Positions 43,894 to 53,235 of a stretch of 64,000 nucleotides of DNA are shown here, one piece after another (the stretch's first letter is position 1; each line of letters begins with the position of its first letter). The notes under the pieces were generated by a model. That model searched no databases and was not told the DNA's origin. It saw nothing but the letters and a program-made list of their open reading frames with translations. The stretch comes from Bradyrhizobium sp. G127 (lineage in GTDB: Bacteria; Pseudomonadota; Alphaproteobacteria; Rhizobiales; Xanthobacteraceae). Location: assembly GCF_021502575.1 (NCBI RefSeq), contig NZ_JAKFGN010000001.1, positions 2,356,001 through 2,420,000 on the forward strand, read 5' to 3'. The position numbers and the translations under genes were made by a program.

Positions 43894-45396
43894 ATGACCG
43901 ACGCCGTCAAGGTCGGCTTCGTACCGTTTTCCGCTGCCCCCCGCGGCGTTCTGGTGGTGTTTTGCGACGACACGCTGAAATTCGGCCCGGCAACGGGAAA
44001 GGCGCTCGGGGCAACCGCCTCCGCCGTGAAGCGAGCGGCCATCGCCAACCAGTTCAAGGGGAAAAGCGGTGCGGCACTGGATATTCTGGCGCCGGAAGGG
44101 CTCAAGGCGGGACGCTTGATCGTCATCGGCGTGGGCAAGCTCGCTGCGCTCAAGGACAGCGACTACATCAAGTTCGGCGGCAAGATCGCGGCCAAGATTT
44201 CAGCCGGCACCGAAGCGGTCACAATTCTCGCAGAACTTCCGTCGGGTGCGATGAAGGGATCGCAGGCGGCTGCGATTGCAACCGGTGTCCGTCTGCGGAC
44301 GTATCGATTCGACCGCTATAAAACAAAGAAGAAGGACGGCGACAACGCGCCGCTGCGTGCGCAGTTCTCGGTCGCGGTGGCGGACGTCGCCGCCGCGCGC
44401 AAGGCCTTCGGCCCCGAGAATCACATTGTGGACGGCGTGCTGATCGCGCGCGAGCTCGTCAACGAGCCGCCGAATGTGCTGTTTCCTGCGGAGTTCGCGC
44501 GGCGTGCGACGCAATTGCGGAAGCTCGGCGTCCGCGTCGAGGTACTCGACGTTCCGGCCATGAAGAAACTGGGCATGGGCGCACTGCTCGGCGTCTCTCA
44601 GGGATCGGAGCATGACGGCCGCACTGTCATCATGCGCTGGAACGGCGGCAAGGCGGGTGAGCAGCCCATCGCATTCGTCGGCAAGGGTGTGTGTTTCGAC
44701 ACAGGCGGCATTTCGATCAAGCCTGCCGGCAGTATGGAAGACATGAAGGGTGACATGGGTGGCGCGGCCTGCGTCGTCGGCCTGATGCACGCGCTCGCCG
44801 CCCGCAAAGCCAAGGTCAACGTCGTCGGCGCGATCGGTCTCGTGGAGAACATGCCGGACGGCAACGCACAGCGCCCCGGCGACATCGTGACCTCGATGTC
44901 GGGACAGACCATCGAAATCATCAACACCGACGCCGAAGGCCGGCTCGTGCTGGCCGATGTGCTCTGGTACGTGGCGAAGAAGCACAAGCCCAGGTTCATG
45001 GTCGATCTGGCCACGCTCACAGGTGCGATTCTGGTCGCACTCGGCGTCGAATATGCAGGCATGTTCTCCAACAACGACACGCTTGCGGAGCGCCTGACCG
45101 CTGCCGGGCAGGAGACCGGCGAGCGGGTGTGGCGGATGCCGCTCGGTCCCGAATATGACAAGCAGATCGACTCGCAGTTCGCCGACATGAAGAACACCGG
45201 CAGCCGCAATGGTGGTTCGATCACTGCCGCGCAGTTCCTGCAACGCTTTGTCGACGACACGCCTTGGGCGCATCTCGACATCGCGGGTACGGCGATGGGC
45301 GTTCCCGCATCGGACCTCAGCCGCAGTTGGGGCTCGGGCTATGGCGTGCGCCTCCTCAACCGGCTGGTGGCGGACCATTACGAGGCGAAACGCTAA
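43894..45396 (+). CDS. pepA: Leucyl aminopeptidase
   Basis: 500 residues from ATG 43894 with a GGAGG site. The M17 signature [14 protein letters not shown] is intact, as are the metal and active-site regions [15 protein letters not shown] and MKGDMGGAA. It trims N-terminal residues as a hexamer with two metals per subunit. It is followed by holC, as in many proteobacteria. Confidence 0.97.
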   Translation: MTDAVKVGFVPFSAAPRGVLVVFCDDTLKFGPATGKALGATASAVKRAAIANQFKGKSGAALDILAPEGLKAGRLIVIGVGKLAALKDSDYIKFGGKIAAKISAGTEAVTILAELPSGAMKGSQAAAIATGVRLRTYRFDRYKTKKKDGDNAPLRAQFSVAVADVAAARKAFGPENHIVDGVLIARELVNEPPNVLFPAEFARRATQLRKLGVRVEVLDVPAMKKLGMGALLGVSQGSEHDGRTVIMRWNGGKAGEQPIAFVGKGVCFDTGGISIKPAGSMEDMKGDMGGAACVVGLMHALAARKAKVNVVGAIGLVENMPDGNAQRPGDIVTSMSGQTIEIINTDAEGRLVLADVLWYVAKKHKPRFMVDLATLTGAILVALGVEYAGMFSNNDTLAERLTAAGQETGERVWRMPLGPEYDKQIDSQFADMKNTGSRNGGSITAAQFLQRFVDDTPWAHLDIAGTAMGVPASDLSRSWGSGYGVRLLNRLVADHYEAKR

Positions 45397-45453
45397 TCAA
45401 AACTCGCGGGCGGCCTTTGCGCTTGTCCGCGAGACAACTCGAGGATCGGCGTG

Positions 45454-45906
45454 ATGACGGAAATTCTGTTCTATCATCTGCAAGACACGACGCTTGAGCG
45501 CGTGTTGCCGCCGCTGCTTGAGAAGTCGCTTGAGCGTGGGTGGCGCGTGGCGGTGCAGACAGGTTCCGAGGAGCGCGCGGACGCGCTCGATGCGCATTTG
45601 TGGACATACCGCGAAGATTCGTTTCTGCCGCACGGGACATGGCGCGACATCGATGCGATGAGCCAGCCTGTTGTGCTTGTCATGGACGACGGCAATCCCA
45701 ACAGCGCCAATGTCAGGTTCATCGTCGACAGCGCGGGGCTGCCCAAGGATTGCGCAACCTATGAGCGGGTCGTCATGGTTTTTAATGGGGATGACGACGA
45801 GGCGCTGGGCGCTGCGCGCGCCGCATGGTCGGACGGCAAGTCGCGCGGGCTCGATCTGACATACTGGCAGACCGATGAACGCGGCAAATGGCAAAAGCGC
45901 GCGTGA
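45454..45906 (+). CDS. holC: DNA polymerase III chi subunit
   Basis: 150 residues from ATG 45454. The start TEILFYHLQDTTLERVLPPLLEKSLERGWRV, the middle LDAHLWTYREDSFLPHG and the end with YER..MVFNGDDDEALGAAR are typical of HolC. It links the clamp loader to SSB. Located 57 bases after pepA. Confidence 0.93.
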   Translation: MTEILFYHLQDTTLERVLPPLLEKSLERGWRVAVQTGSEERADALDAHLWTYREDSFLPHGTWRDIDAMSQPVVLVMDDGNPNSANVRFIVDSAGLPKDCATYERVVMVFNGDDDEALGAARAAWSDGKSRGLDLTYWQTDERGKWQKRA

Positions 45907-46140
45907 GCGGAATGCACAACCGCCGAGACGAGAGCCGCTCCTCATGCGCGGATACCGCGACCGTCTGCGTTAACAATACAGTCTTTTTTCGTTGACCTGA
46001 CCGGCGGTTAGCCACCATGGTGCCGCAAAGGGATGGTGCAAGGCACTGCGGGCGGCGACGGGCGGGTGTTCCCTTCTCTCGATAACGCGACACGCAAATG
46101 ATTGTTTATGCATTTGTCTTAAGGCTGAGCTGGTTCCGGA

Positions 46141-46719
46141 ATGCGCGCGTGGCGCGCTGAAGTTGGTGTGAGAGATTTGAACGTCCTGCGTAAAAGCATC
46201 CCTGCACGACAGTTGGCGGCCCTTGCGATCGTGGCGCCGATGGTTGCTGGCTGCGGCGGGCTGTCCGATTTTTCGCTGAAGGACCAGGAGTGGTTTGCGC
46301 GGCCGGGCCGAATATTCAAGGCCGGCAACAGTTCCATTGAAACGCCGCCGCTCAGCCAGAACAAAGAAGTCACGCCGAACGATCTCATATCCTCCGACGG
46401 CCAATGTCCGGGAATGCCGGCGCCTGGTGCGCCGGCGGACGCCAATGCGTCGTCGGAAGGACAGCCGCCGGTGCAGCCTGTGGCGCCGGTCGCGCTCGGT
46501 CACACCGAATGCGACGTCGCGCGCGCGATTGCGATAGCGCCCGACAACGTGAACCTGTCGAACAATGCGCGCGGCGACCGTGTTGCCCTGATTACCTGGA
46601 CGCACGGGCCGCGGCCCGGTGCCTATACGTTCACATCGGGACGTCTGACGGCGATCGAGCGCGTCGATGTGCCGGAGCCGGCGAAGCCGGTTCGCGGCGC
46701 AAAGAAGAAGCGCGCTTAA
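46141..46719 (+). CDS. Hypothetical lipoprotein
   Basis: 192 residues as given. A lipobox VAGC follows the hydrophobic stretch LAALAIVAPMVAGC. The start is uncertain: a GTG at 46168 would give a more normal signal peptide. The mature part contains DQEWFARPGRIF, a P/A-rich middle and a conserved-looking domain C-D-V-A-R-A-I...N-x-x-G-D-R-V-A-L-I-T-W-T-H-G-P-R-P-G-A-Y-T-F, with a basic end (KKKRA). I do not recognise a named family. Confidence 0.7.
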   Translation: MRAWRAEVGVRDLNVLRKSIPARQLAALAIVAPMVAGCGGLSDFSLKDQEWFARPGRIFKAGNSSIETPPLSQNKEVTPNDLISSDGQCPGMPAPGAPADANASSEGQPPVQPVAPVALGHTECDVARAIAIAPDNVNLSNNARGDRVALITWTHGPRPGAYTFTSGRLTAIERVDVPEPAKPVRGAKKKRA

Positions 46720-46739
46720 GCCCTTCTTCGTTCAAGACT

Positions 46740-48611
46740 TCATCCTGTCGCTTCGTCGTAGGACGAACTTGCCGCCAGCCATTCATCCTCCGCCCGTTGT
46801 AGCGCATCTGCTGCGCTGGCACGAGCTTTCGTGAGTTGCGTCGCCTGCTTCGGATCGCGCTTGAACAGATCCGGCAGCGCCAGCGCCGCATCGATTTTCT
46901 CGATGATTCCGGTAATGCGCGCGATTTCGTTTTCGGCGCTTGCGATCTGCTGCTTGAGCGGAACGCGTTTTTCGCTCTTCGGCCGCTGGGTTTTTTCGCG
47001 CGGGCCCGCGCGTTCGTTGCGATCGCGGGCGGACGATCTCATGCCGCGGGCGGTCAGCACCGAGCGGCGATAGTCGTCGAGGTCGCCGTCGTAAGGTGTC
47101 ACCGCACGGTCGGCCACGACCCACAACTGGTCGGCGCAGGCCTCGATCAGGTAGCGGTCATGCGAGACCATGATGATCGCGCCGGGATAGTCATTGATGG
47201 CTTCCGCCAGCGCGGCACGGCTGTCGATATCCAGATGGTTGGTCGGTTCGTCTAGGATGATCATGTTCGGACCGTAGAACGTCGCGAGCCCGAGCAGCAG
47301 CCGCGCTTTCTCGCCGCCGGACAGTGAGCTGACTTTGGTGTCACCGGCCTTTCCCGAAAACCCGATCGCGCCGGTGCGGGCGCGAACCCTGGTTTCGGTC
47401 TCCTGCGGCATCAGCCGGCGCAGATGGTCGTAAGCCGAGCCTTCGAGATCGAGTTCGTCGGTCTGATGCTGCGCGAAATAACCAACCGACAGTTTATCCG
47501 CACGCACCACCTTGCCGGAAAACGGTGCCAGCTTGCCTGCCAGCAGTTTCACCAGTGTCGATTTGCCGTTACCGTTGGAGCCGAGCAGGGCGATGCGGTC
47601 GTCGTTGTCGATACGCAGAGTGACATGATTGAGCACCGGTTTTGCGGGATCGTAGCCAACGGATACGTCATCGACTGCAATGATCGGCGGCGACAGAAGT
47701 TTGTCCGGCACGGGAAACGTGATCTCGCGCACGTCCTGCGTGACGAGTGCCGTGACCGGCTTCATGCGCTCCAGCATCTTGACGCGCGACTGCGCCTGTT
47801 TTGCTTTTGAGGCCTTGGCCTTGAAGCGATCGACGAAGGCCTGCAATCGCTTGCGCTCGTCCATCTGCTTGCGGGCGTGCTTGGCGTCGAGCATCTCGCG
47901 GGTGGCGCGCTGCTCTTCGAAGGAGGAGTAGGTACCCTTGTAGAGCGTCAGCTTGCCGCGATCGAGATGCAGGATTTGGTCGACCGATGTGTCGAGCAGG
48001 TCGCGATCGTGGCTGATGACGATCACCGTCCGCGGATAGTTCGCGAGATGGTCCTCGAGCCAGAGCGTGCCTTCAAGATCGAGATAGTTGGTCGGTTCGT
48101 CCAGCAGCAGCAGGTCGGGTGCCGCGAACAGCGTCGCTGCCAGCGCGACGCGCATGCGCCAGCCGCCGGAGAATTCCGAACAGGACCGCGCCTGATCTGC
48201 GGTGGAAAATCCGAGACCCGACAGAATGGCGGCGGCGCGGGCAGGGGCAGAGTGCGCGTCGATGTCGACGAGCCGGGTCTGGATATCGGCAATGCGGTGC
48301 GGATCGTTGGCCGTCTCGGCTTCGCGCAGCAGAGCGTCGCGTTCGAGATCGGCCTTCAGTACCACCTCGATCAGGCTCTCGGGGCCATCGGGCGCTTCCT
48401 GCGCCAGACTGCCGACACGCCAGCGCGGTGGAATGGCAATCGAGCCGGATTCCGTCGGCAATTCGCCCCGAATCGCATGAAACAGCGTCGATTTACCAAC
48501 GCCGTTGCGACCAACGAAGCCGACGCGAGCGCCGGGCACGATTTGCACCGTGCTGTGGTCGATCAAAAGGCGTCCGGCGATCCGGATCGAAATGTCATTG
48601 ATGGAGAGCAT
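46740..48611 (-). CDS. ABC-F family ATPase
   Basis: 623 residues, two ABC domains on one chain and no membrane helices. Domain 1: Walker A GRNGVGKST, signature SGGWRMR, LLLLDEPTNYLDL. A linker rich in K/R/Q follows (ARKQMDERKRLQAFVDRFKAKASKAKQ, the ABC_tran_Xtn). Domain 2: Walker A GSNGNGKST, LSGGEKARLLLG, DEPTNHLD. A charged coiled C-terminus completes it. ABC-F proteins act on ribosomes or translation. Length and layout suit the Uup/YheS groups; I cannot separate them by eye. Confidence 0.9.
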   Translation of the reverse strand: MLSINDISIRIAGRLLIDHSTVQIVPGARVGFVGRNGVGKSTLFHAIRGELPTESGSIAIPPRWRVGSLAQEAPDGPESLIEVVLKADLERDALLREAETANDPHRIADIQTRLVDIDAHSAPARAAAILSGLGFSTADQARSCSEFSGGWRMRVALAATLFAAPDLLLLDEPTNYLDLEGTLWLEDHLANYPRTVIVISHDRDLLDTSVDQILHLDRGKLTLYKGTYSSFEEQRATREMLDAKHARKQMDERKRLQAFVDRFKAKASKAKQAQSRVKMLERMKPVTALVTQDVREITFPVPDKLLSPPIIAVDDVSVGYDPAKPVLNHVTLRIDNDDRIALLGSNGNGKSTLVKLLAGKLAPFSGKVVRADKLSVGYFAQHQTDELDLEGSAYDHLRRLMPQETETRVRARTGAIGFSGKAGDTKVSSLSGGEKARLLLGLATFYGPNMIILDEPTNHLDIDSRAALAEAINDYPGAIIMVSHDRYLIEACADQLWVVADRAVTPYDGDLDDYRRSVLTARGMRSSARDRNERAGPREKTQRPKSEKRVPLKQQIASAENEIARITGIIEKIDAALALPDLFKRDPKQATQLTKARASAADALQRAEDEWLAASSSYDEATG

Positions 48612-48745
48612 GGCGGGCTTTTACGGAACAGCCCGCCGAACGCAACAGCTTTGTCAGATCGTTTATGACGGGCTGGCCATGCGTTTGCTGGCGCGACGTG
48701 CGCTGGCGCTTCGATCTCCGCGAGACCGGAGCGCGAATCCGGGAC

Positions 48746-48958
48746 TCAATGTGTTTCGTCCACCATCTCCGGCACGATCGACGGTGCGCGTTCGCGGTCG
48801 AGTTCCGGCAAACGCGCGATAAGCGTGCGCAGGTGTTGTGACATCTCGGGCGACTCGCGGGTCAGCGCGTCGCGCAGTCTTTCCCCGATGCCCTGCAACA
48901 CGGCCTCGCTGTGAATATGATCGAGATGGACGTCGGGAGCGTTCAAACGGGTCGGCAT
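48746..48958 (-). CDS. Small hypothetical protein
   Basis: 70 residues from the ATG at 48956-48958, with GGAG 7 bases upstream. Hydrophilic and predicted helical: LDHIHSEAVLQGIGERLRDALTRE, then MSQHLRTLIARLPELDRE. No known domain seen. It may be a small regulatory or helix-bundle protein. Confidence 0.6.
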   Translation of the reverse strand: MPTRLNAPDVHLDHIHSEAVLQGIGERLRDALTRESPEMSQHLRTLIARLPELDRERAPSIVPEMVDETH

Positions 48959-49094
48959 GGCCAAACTCCAAATCGCTTCAACTTGTATTCAATATCACGA
49001 GACCAATGCGGTGGAGCCGGGTTCGTTCAGTTGATTCATCGGCATGGTGTGAAATCGGTAAAAATTTAAATACCGGGAGCATGGAACTCCGGTG

Positions 49095-49130
49095 AGAAAA
49101 ACCCCCGAACAGAACTCCTGCCGGGGGTTT
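49095..49130 (-). terminator. Terminator of the 79-residue secreted protein gene
   Basis: Stem AAACCCCCG (49099-49107) with CGGGGGTTT (49122-49130). On the minus strand the T-run GGGTTTTTC follows. Confidence 0.85.
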
Positions 49131-49148
49131 GAGGCGGAACGATCTTGC

Positions 49149-49388
49149 TCAGAAGCAGACGTTCACGACGCGATAGCGCAATCCGTAGGGCGTGTGGACG
49201 AGGCGTTTCACATAGCAGCCACCGTAGCCGCCGCTGACGATGAATTTCGGGCCGCCCCAGTAGTGACCGTGGAAGCCGTGATGATGGTGATGATGCTTCC
49301 AGCCCTTGGCGGATGCAGCGGTCGGCATCATGGCAGTGATGGACAAGGCGGCGACGGCGGCCAGTCCGAGAACGAGTTTGCGCAGCAT
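49149..49388 (-). CDS. Small secreted histidine-rich protein (paralogue 1)
   Basis: 79 residues with an AAGGAGA site. A signal peptide (about 1-27, ending ASA) precedes a mature peptide KGWKHHHHHHGFHGHYWGG and a C-terminal block GGCYVKRLVHTPYGLRYRVVNVCF with two Cys. Six His in a row could bind metal (inference). The neighbouring gene at 49547 encodes a related protein sharing the signal peptide and the C-terminal block. Confidence 0.75.
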   Translation of the reverse strand: MLRKLVLGLAAVAALSITAMMPTAASAKGWKHHHHHHGFHGHYWGGPKFIVSGGYGGCYVKRLVHTPYGLRYRVVNVCF

Positions 49389-49484
49389 GACAAGTCTCCT
49401 TGCGTTCGGCGTGAGAGCGCCGGTGTTGAGCCCCTACATGTCGGTCGCCGTCTGAATGGGACCGGTTCGCCATGTCACCTGCGA

Positions 49485-49515
49485 CAAAAAAGACCGGCCG
49501 CTGGTGACGGCCGGT
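49485..49515 (-). terminator. Terminator of the 89-residue secreted protein gene
   Basis: ACCGGCCG (49493-49500) with CGGCCGGT (49508-49515), 7-base loop; TTTTTT follows on the minus strand. Confidence 0.85.
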
Positions 49516-49546
49516 GGTTGGTATTTCGGTCAGTTTGGCGCGTGGA

Positions 49547-49816
49547 TCAGTAGCAGCGATTCACCGTCCGCCAGCGCGGTCCCCAAGGAGTCGGAACCAG
49601 GCGGCGCTGATAGCAGCCGGCGTAGCTGCCATAGTACCGAGGCGCGAAGCCGAAACGCGGCCCGCCGCCCCAGTGGCGGTGACCGTGATAGCCATGGCCG
49701 CCGCCATACATGGGACGAACGCTGTGCCATTCCCGCGCTGACGCGTCTGATGGAGTGAAGGCGGCGGTGCCAAGAGCCGCGATCGCAGCAAAGGCAAGAA
49801 CGAGTTTACGCATCAT
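49547..49816 (-). CDS. Small secreted glycine/histidine-rich protein (paralogue 2)
   Basis: 89 residues, AGGAG site 6 bases before the ATG. Signal peptide (about 1-27), mature part GGGHGYHGHRHWGGGPRFG and the C-terminal block AGCYQRRLVPTPWGPRWRTVNRCY. It shares with the gene at 49149 the pattern R-K-L-V-L-x3-A-A and C-Y-x-[KR]-R-L-V-x-T-P-x-G-x-R-x-R-x-V-N-x-C. Each gene has its own terminator, so they are separate transcription units or have graded expression. Function unknown. Confidence 0.75.
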   Translation of the reverse strand: MMRKLVLAFAAIAALGTAAFTPSDASAREWHSVRPMYGGGHGYHGHRHWGGGPRFGFAPRYYGSYAGCYQRRLVPTPWGPRWRTVNRCY

Positions 49817-50101
49817 GATGATCTCCTCGATTTAGGCATGGGGCGCAAACGCCGGACGCCGCTGAAAGTTGCCCTAACGCTAGTCCTTGAAACCTGAACT
49901 GAAGCGGCATGGCCGTGTCAGACGGGGTTCATCTCGATGAAATCGCGGTAAGTCTTGCGGGCGGGTTCCGGGAGAGGTATCGGGGGCGGGGTGCTGTCCA
50001 TGCCGGACAAAGGCTGCTGGTATACCAGCTTGCCGACGCATCCCCGCGCCGTTATAAGCGCGGCAACCTTCCCAACACACCTGCTTCAAGGACAAAGTAC
50101 T

Positions 50102-50524
50102 ATGGCGATTGAGCGCACCTTTTCGATCATCAAGCCGGACGCGACCGCGCGCAATCTGACCGGCGCCGTGAACGCCATTATCGAGAAAGCTGGACTGCGC
50201 ATCGTCGCGCAGAAGCGCATCCTGATGACTCGCGCGCAGGCCGAAACATTCTACGCCGTTCACAAGGCGCGTCCGTTCTTCGGCGAGCTGGTCGACTTCA
50301 TGATCTCGGGACCTGTGGTGGTTCAGGTTCTCGAAGGCGAGGGCGCCATCCTGAAGTATCGCGACGCGATGGGTGCGACCGATCCGTCGAAGGCTGCTGA
50401 AGGCACGATCCGCAAGGCGCACGCCAGGTCGATCGGCGAAAATTCGGTGCATGGTTCGGACGCGGCCGAGACGGCGGCGATCGAGATCGCGCAGTTCTTC
50501 TCGGGGAATGAAATCGTCGGCTGA
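50102..50524 (+). CDS. ndk: Nucleoside diphosphate kinase
   Basis: 140 residues from ATG 50102 (AAGGA site). [13 protein letters not shown] at the start; the phosphorylated His is H117 in [13 protein letters not shown]. It equilibrates NTP pools. The longer frame upstream has no support. Confidence 0.97.
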   Translation: MAIERTFSIIKPDATARNLTGAVNAIIEKAGLRIVAQKRILMTRAQAETFYAVHKARPFFGELVDFMISGPVVVQVLEGEGAILKYRDAMGATDPSKAAEGTIRKAHARSIGENSVHGSDAAETAAIEIAQFFSGNEIVG

Positions 50525-50575
50525 AAATTATTGGAAAAATAATGGCCGATAACAACAGGTCGGGGGGCCTTTAAC

Positions 50576-51415
50576 GTGGATTGGTTGATTCAGATTTTCG
50601 ATCCGGCGCACATCAGCGCCTGGTTCGTTCAGCTTGAGAACGAGATTCAGCACCCGCAATTCTGGGTCGCTCTCACCAAGATTATCTGGATCAACGTCCT
50701 GTTATCCGGCGACAACGCGCTCGTGATCGCGCTGGCCTGCCGCGGCTTGCAGCCCAAGCAGCGTGTGTGGGGCATGGTGCTTGGCGCGGGCGTTGCTGTC
50801 CTGCTCCGTGTCATCTTCACCGGCATCGTCGCGTCTCTCATGGCGCTGCCGTATCTGAAGCTGGTCGGCGGTCTCGCGCTGCTGATCATCGCGGCGAAGC
50901 TGCTGGTTCCCGAGAAGGAAGACGAGGACGGCGTGCAGGCTGCGGCCCACCTGTGGGCGGCGGTGCGCATCGTCGCCATCGCTGACATCATCATGAGCCT
51001 CGACAACGTCATCGCGGTCGCTGCCGCCGCCAACGGCAGCCTCGTACTGATGATGCTCGGTCTCGCCATCAGCATTCCGATGATCGTGGCGGGTGCCGCG
51101 CTCATCATGGCGCTGCTCGATCGCCTGCCGGCCCTGATCTGGCTTGGCGCCGCGCTGCTCGGCTGGATCGCAGGCGAGGTGATCGCCACCGATCCCGCCG
51201 TGGTGCCGTGGCTGCATCGCGTGCTCGACGGCCATATCGCGCTTGATCTCGATACCACGTCGACGCTGTTCGGCTTCGCCCGACATTTGCGGTTCGGCGG
51301 CGAGATCGGCGAGATCACGCTGGCGGTGCTGGGTGTGGTCGTGGTGCTGGTGGTGGGCTCGATCTGGCGCAAGCGCGCCCTGCGCGAACAACACGAAGCG
51401 CACGTCGCGGCGTAA
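50576..51415 (+). CDS. TerC/YjbE-family integral membrane protein
   Basis: 279 residues from a GTG start. Seven hydrophobic helices; the TerC hallmarks are acidic-Asn pairs within helices, VLLSGDNALVIALAC and IIMSLDNVIAV. Family members export Mn2+ or help metal homeostasis, or load metal on exported proteins. The acidic linker PEKEDEDG (about 112-119) is typical. Only 51 bases separate it from ndk, too few for a yybP-ykoY riboswitch, which I looked for. Confidence 0.85.
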   Translation: MDWLIQIFDPAHISAWFVQLENEIQHPQFWVALTKIIWINVLLSGDNALVIALACRGLQPKQRVWGMVLGAGVAVLLRVIFTGIVASLMALPYLKLVGGLALLIIAAKLLVPEKEDEDGVQAAAHLWAAVRIVAIADIIMSLDNVIAVAAAANGSLVLMMLGLAISIPMIVAGAALIMALLDRLPALIWLGAALLGWIAGEVIATDPAVVPWLHRVLDGHIALDLDTTSTLFGFARHLRFGGEIGEITLAVLGVVVVLVVGSIWRKRALREQHEAHVAA

Positions 51416-51442
51416 CTATAGAAACGAAATCTGGGATGTGAA

Positions 51443-51471
51443 CTCGTCCCGGCCTTCGCCGGGTCGACGAG
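51443..51471. repeat. Bulged hairpin between convergent genes
   Basis: CTCGTC-CCGGC pairs with GCCGG-(GTC)-GACGAG, with a three-base bulge and CTTC loop. It lies between the ends of the TerC gene and the autotransporter-domain gene. No T-run; possibly a dispersed palindrome. Confidence 0.4.
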
Positions 51472-51475
51472 CGAT

Positions 51476-52558
51476 TCACCACTTCAACTCGACACCTAAC
51501 GTTCCCTGATGGGACTCAAAGCCGTCGCGGAACTTGCCATCGTAGTTGGCGTAGAACCGCACCGTGTTGCTGTAGATATAAGACGCTGCAGCGCCGGCAT
51601 CCGCGCCGTTGCGGCTTTCGCGAATGCCTTGCACGTTGATCGCGTTGTTACCCAGGCTGACCTGAACGTCGCCGATATTCTGCGAGAAATTGTCGACGAA
51701 TTTTCCGTAAGCCGACACGTCGATCGCCTGCTGGCCGATGATCCAGTAGTGCCCAACCTCGGCCCCGGCCAGCACGCGGGCGCGCTCGCCACGGGCGTCG
51801 GCGACGGACACCGGGCGGAAGCCGCCGGCTTCCGCGAAACTGTCCGTGCGCGCCGAGACGTATTCGAGCGCCACCTTAGGGACGATCCGGCTCTGGCCGA
51901 ATGTATAGGCGTAGCTGACTTCGCCGAGCACGCCGTCGATGCTGCCGCGATAGTTGGCATAGGCGCTGCCGAGTGCTGTCGCGCGCAGCGAACTGATGCG
52001 GGCGAAGCCGTGAACCGCGGCCACCGCCACCGCCCATGGTCCAGTGACGTAGGACGCATTAACTCCGATCTGGGTCATTCCTAGCGTTGCACTTTGCAGG
52101 GCCAGCGGAACGTCGATCTGGGTGCGGCTCTCGTCAGCGGAAAAACCGATATTCAGGCCCGGCGCGATGGTGGCTCCAATGCCGCCGACAATGCCGAGTG
52201 CCTTGCGACGGTCGCCGACGAAGGTTCCCTGAGCCGCGGTGTGCGCGCTCGTGCCGTAACCTTCGGCCCACGTCCGGTACAGCGGCTGGGCGGTCGTCTG
52301 CGACGCGCCGCCGCCGCCGGAATTGTCGCGCGCGGCGAAGCCATAGACCGCTTCGCGGCCGAGGCGCTGCAGGAAGTTGCTGCCGATATCGAACTGGGCG
52401 GCGTGGGCGGCGAACTGGCTGTTGTTGTCGGCCGGGCCTGGAAAAACCGGCGGGACGAATTGCGCGTCGGCAGTCGAGATTCCGCAAATGCCGACGGCCG
52501 CAAACCCGGCGGCGAACACCAGCTTCTTCCGGCTCAGACTCGCTCGCGGAATTTTCAT
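51476..52558 (-). CDS. Autotransporter beta-domain outer-membrane protein
   Basis: 360 residues. Signal peptide (ending ADAQ, about 32). The N-terminal 90 residues (QFDIGSNFLQRLGREAVYGFAARDNSGGGG) are a very short passenger, then a barrel domain: RTWAEGYGTSAH, alternating aromatic/polar strands, and the outer-membrane C-terminal signature ending in Trp (GVELKW). Exported by the BAM pathway. The role of this one is not known. Confidence 0.82.
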   Translation of the reverse strand: MKIPRASLSRKKLVFAAGFAAVGICGISTADAQFVPPVFPGPADNNSQFAAHAAQFDIGSNFLQRLGREAVYGFAARDNSGGGGASQTTAQPLYRTWAEGYGTSAHTAAQGTFVGDRRKALGIVGGIGATIAPGLNIGFSADESRTQIDVPLALQSATLGMTQIGVNASYVTGPWAVAVAAVHGFARISSLRATALGSAYANYRGSIDGVLGEVSYAYTFGQSRIVPKVALEYVSARTDSFAEAGGFRPVSVADARGERARVLAGAEVGHYWIIGQQAIDVSAYGKFVDNFSQNIGDVQVSLGNNAINVQGIRESRNGADAGAAASYIYSNTVRFYANYDGKFRDGFESHQGTLGVELKW

Positions 52559-52875
52559 AAGAAACGGAACTCAAAAGGAATTTGCTGCAATTGCGCTCCT
52601 GATGTGCCCTGAATCCAAGGGGTGCGTCAATGTTTCACGATTTGGCGCGTGGGCCATTCGCGCGTCGTGTGATCCGCTTGCCACACGCCGCGTGCTTGCT
52701 GCCCACTTGCTAAGCTGAAATTTTCGTGTTGGGATTAAGGCCGCAATCGGATTTGGGCCGTTCGGCTGTGCGTTTGGAAGACGATAAATCCTGCAAAACT
52801 GGTGAAGCCCGCTAACGGCGTGGCACGCGTGAAGCGTGACCGCGTCTTTTTTATATTTGGACGAGGAGGCAGACG
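52559..52875. other. Intergenic region with cold-shock gene leader
   Basis: About 317 bases between the divergent autotransporter-domain and cold-shock genes. The last 50 bases hold a short stem ACGCG (52822-52826)/CGCGT (52838-52842) followed by CTTTTTT just before the ribosome site, which could be an attenuator in the csp leader. I see no other gene. Confidence 0.4.
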
Positions 52876-53079
52876 TTGGCAAAAGGTACGGTCAAGTGGT
52901 TCAACCCGACCAAGGGTTATGGATTCATCAAGCCGGCGGTCGGCGACAAGGACGTGTTCGTTCACATCTCGGCGGTTGAGCGCGCCGGACTCTCGACGCT
53001 GAACGAAAACCAGACCGTCGAGTACGACCTTGTGGAAAATCGCGGCAAGTCATCGGCGGAAAACCTGAAGGTTTCGTGA
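52876..53079 (+). CDS. Cold-shock protein
   Basis: 67 residues from a TTG start with a strong GAGGAGG 5 bases upstream. RNP1 KGYGFIKP and RNP2 VFVHIS are intact in a single cold-shock domain (GTVKWFNPTKGYGFIKPAVG). It binds single-stranded RNA as a chaperone. A perfect terminator follows. Confidence 0.95.
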   Translation: MAKGTVKWFNPTKGYGFIKPAVGDKDVFVHISAVERAGLSTLNENQTVEYDLVENRGKSSAENLKVS

Positions 53080-53104
53080 TTTCGTTGACTCGGGATCTGA
53101 TGCT

Positions 53105-53130
53105 CCCCCGGCAAAAAGCCGGGGGTTTTT
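53105..53130 (+). terminator. Terminator of the cold-shock gene
   Basis: CCCCCGGC (53105-53112), loop AAAAA, GCCGGGGG (53118-53125), then TTTTT. An 8-bp perfect stem. Confidence 0.93.
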
Positions 53131-53235
53131 GTTTTTCGGGGCGACGACGCAATGGGCTGAATTCTGCGTGATTGCGGCGGATCGTATGAACATTGGGCGA
53201 GCCCGTGCGTTGCTGGCGGACATCGAGGACCGACC

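Noticed and set aside
44200-45378. 392-codon minus-strand frame over pepA
   Set aside because: Antisense shadow of PepA, whose metal-site motifs are intact on the plus strand.
49880-50452. 190-codon minus-strand frame over ndk
   Set aside because: Antisense to Ndk; the composition is that of a shadow frame.
50525-50575. Possible Mn2+ riboswitch before the TerC-family gene
   Set aside because: Only 51 bases separate ndk and terC, too short for a yybP-ykoY aptamer; only a small AT-rich stem is seen.
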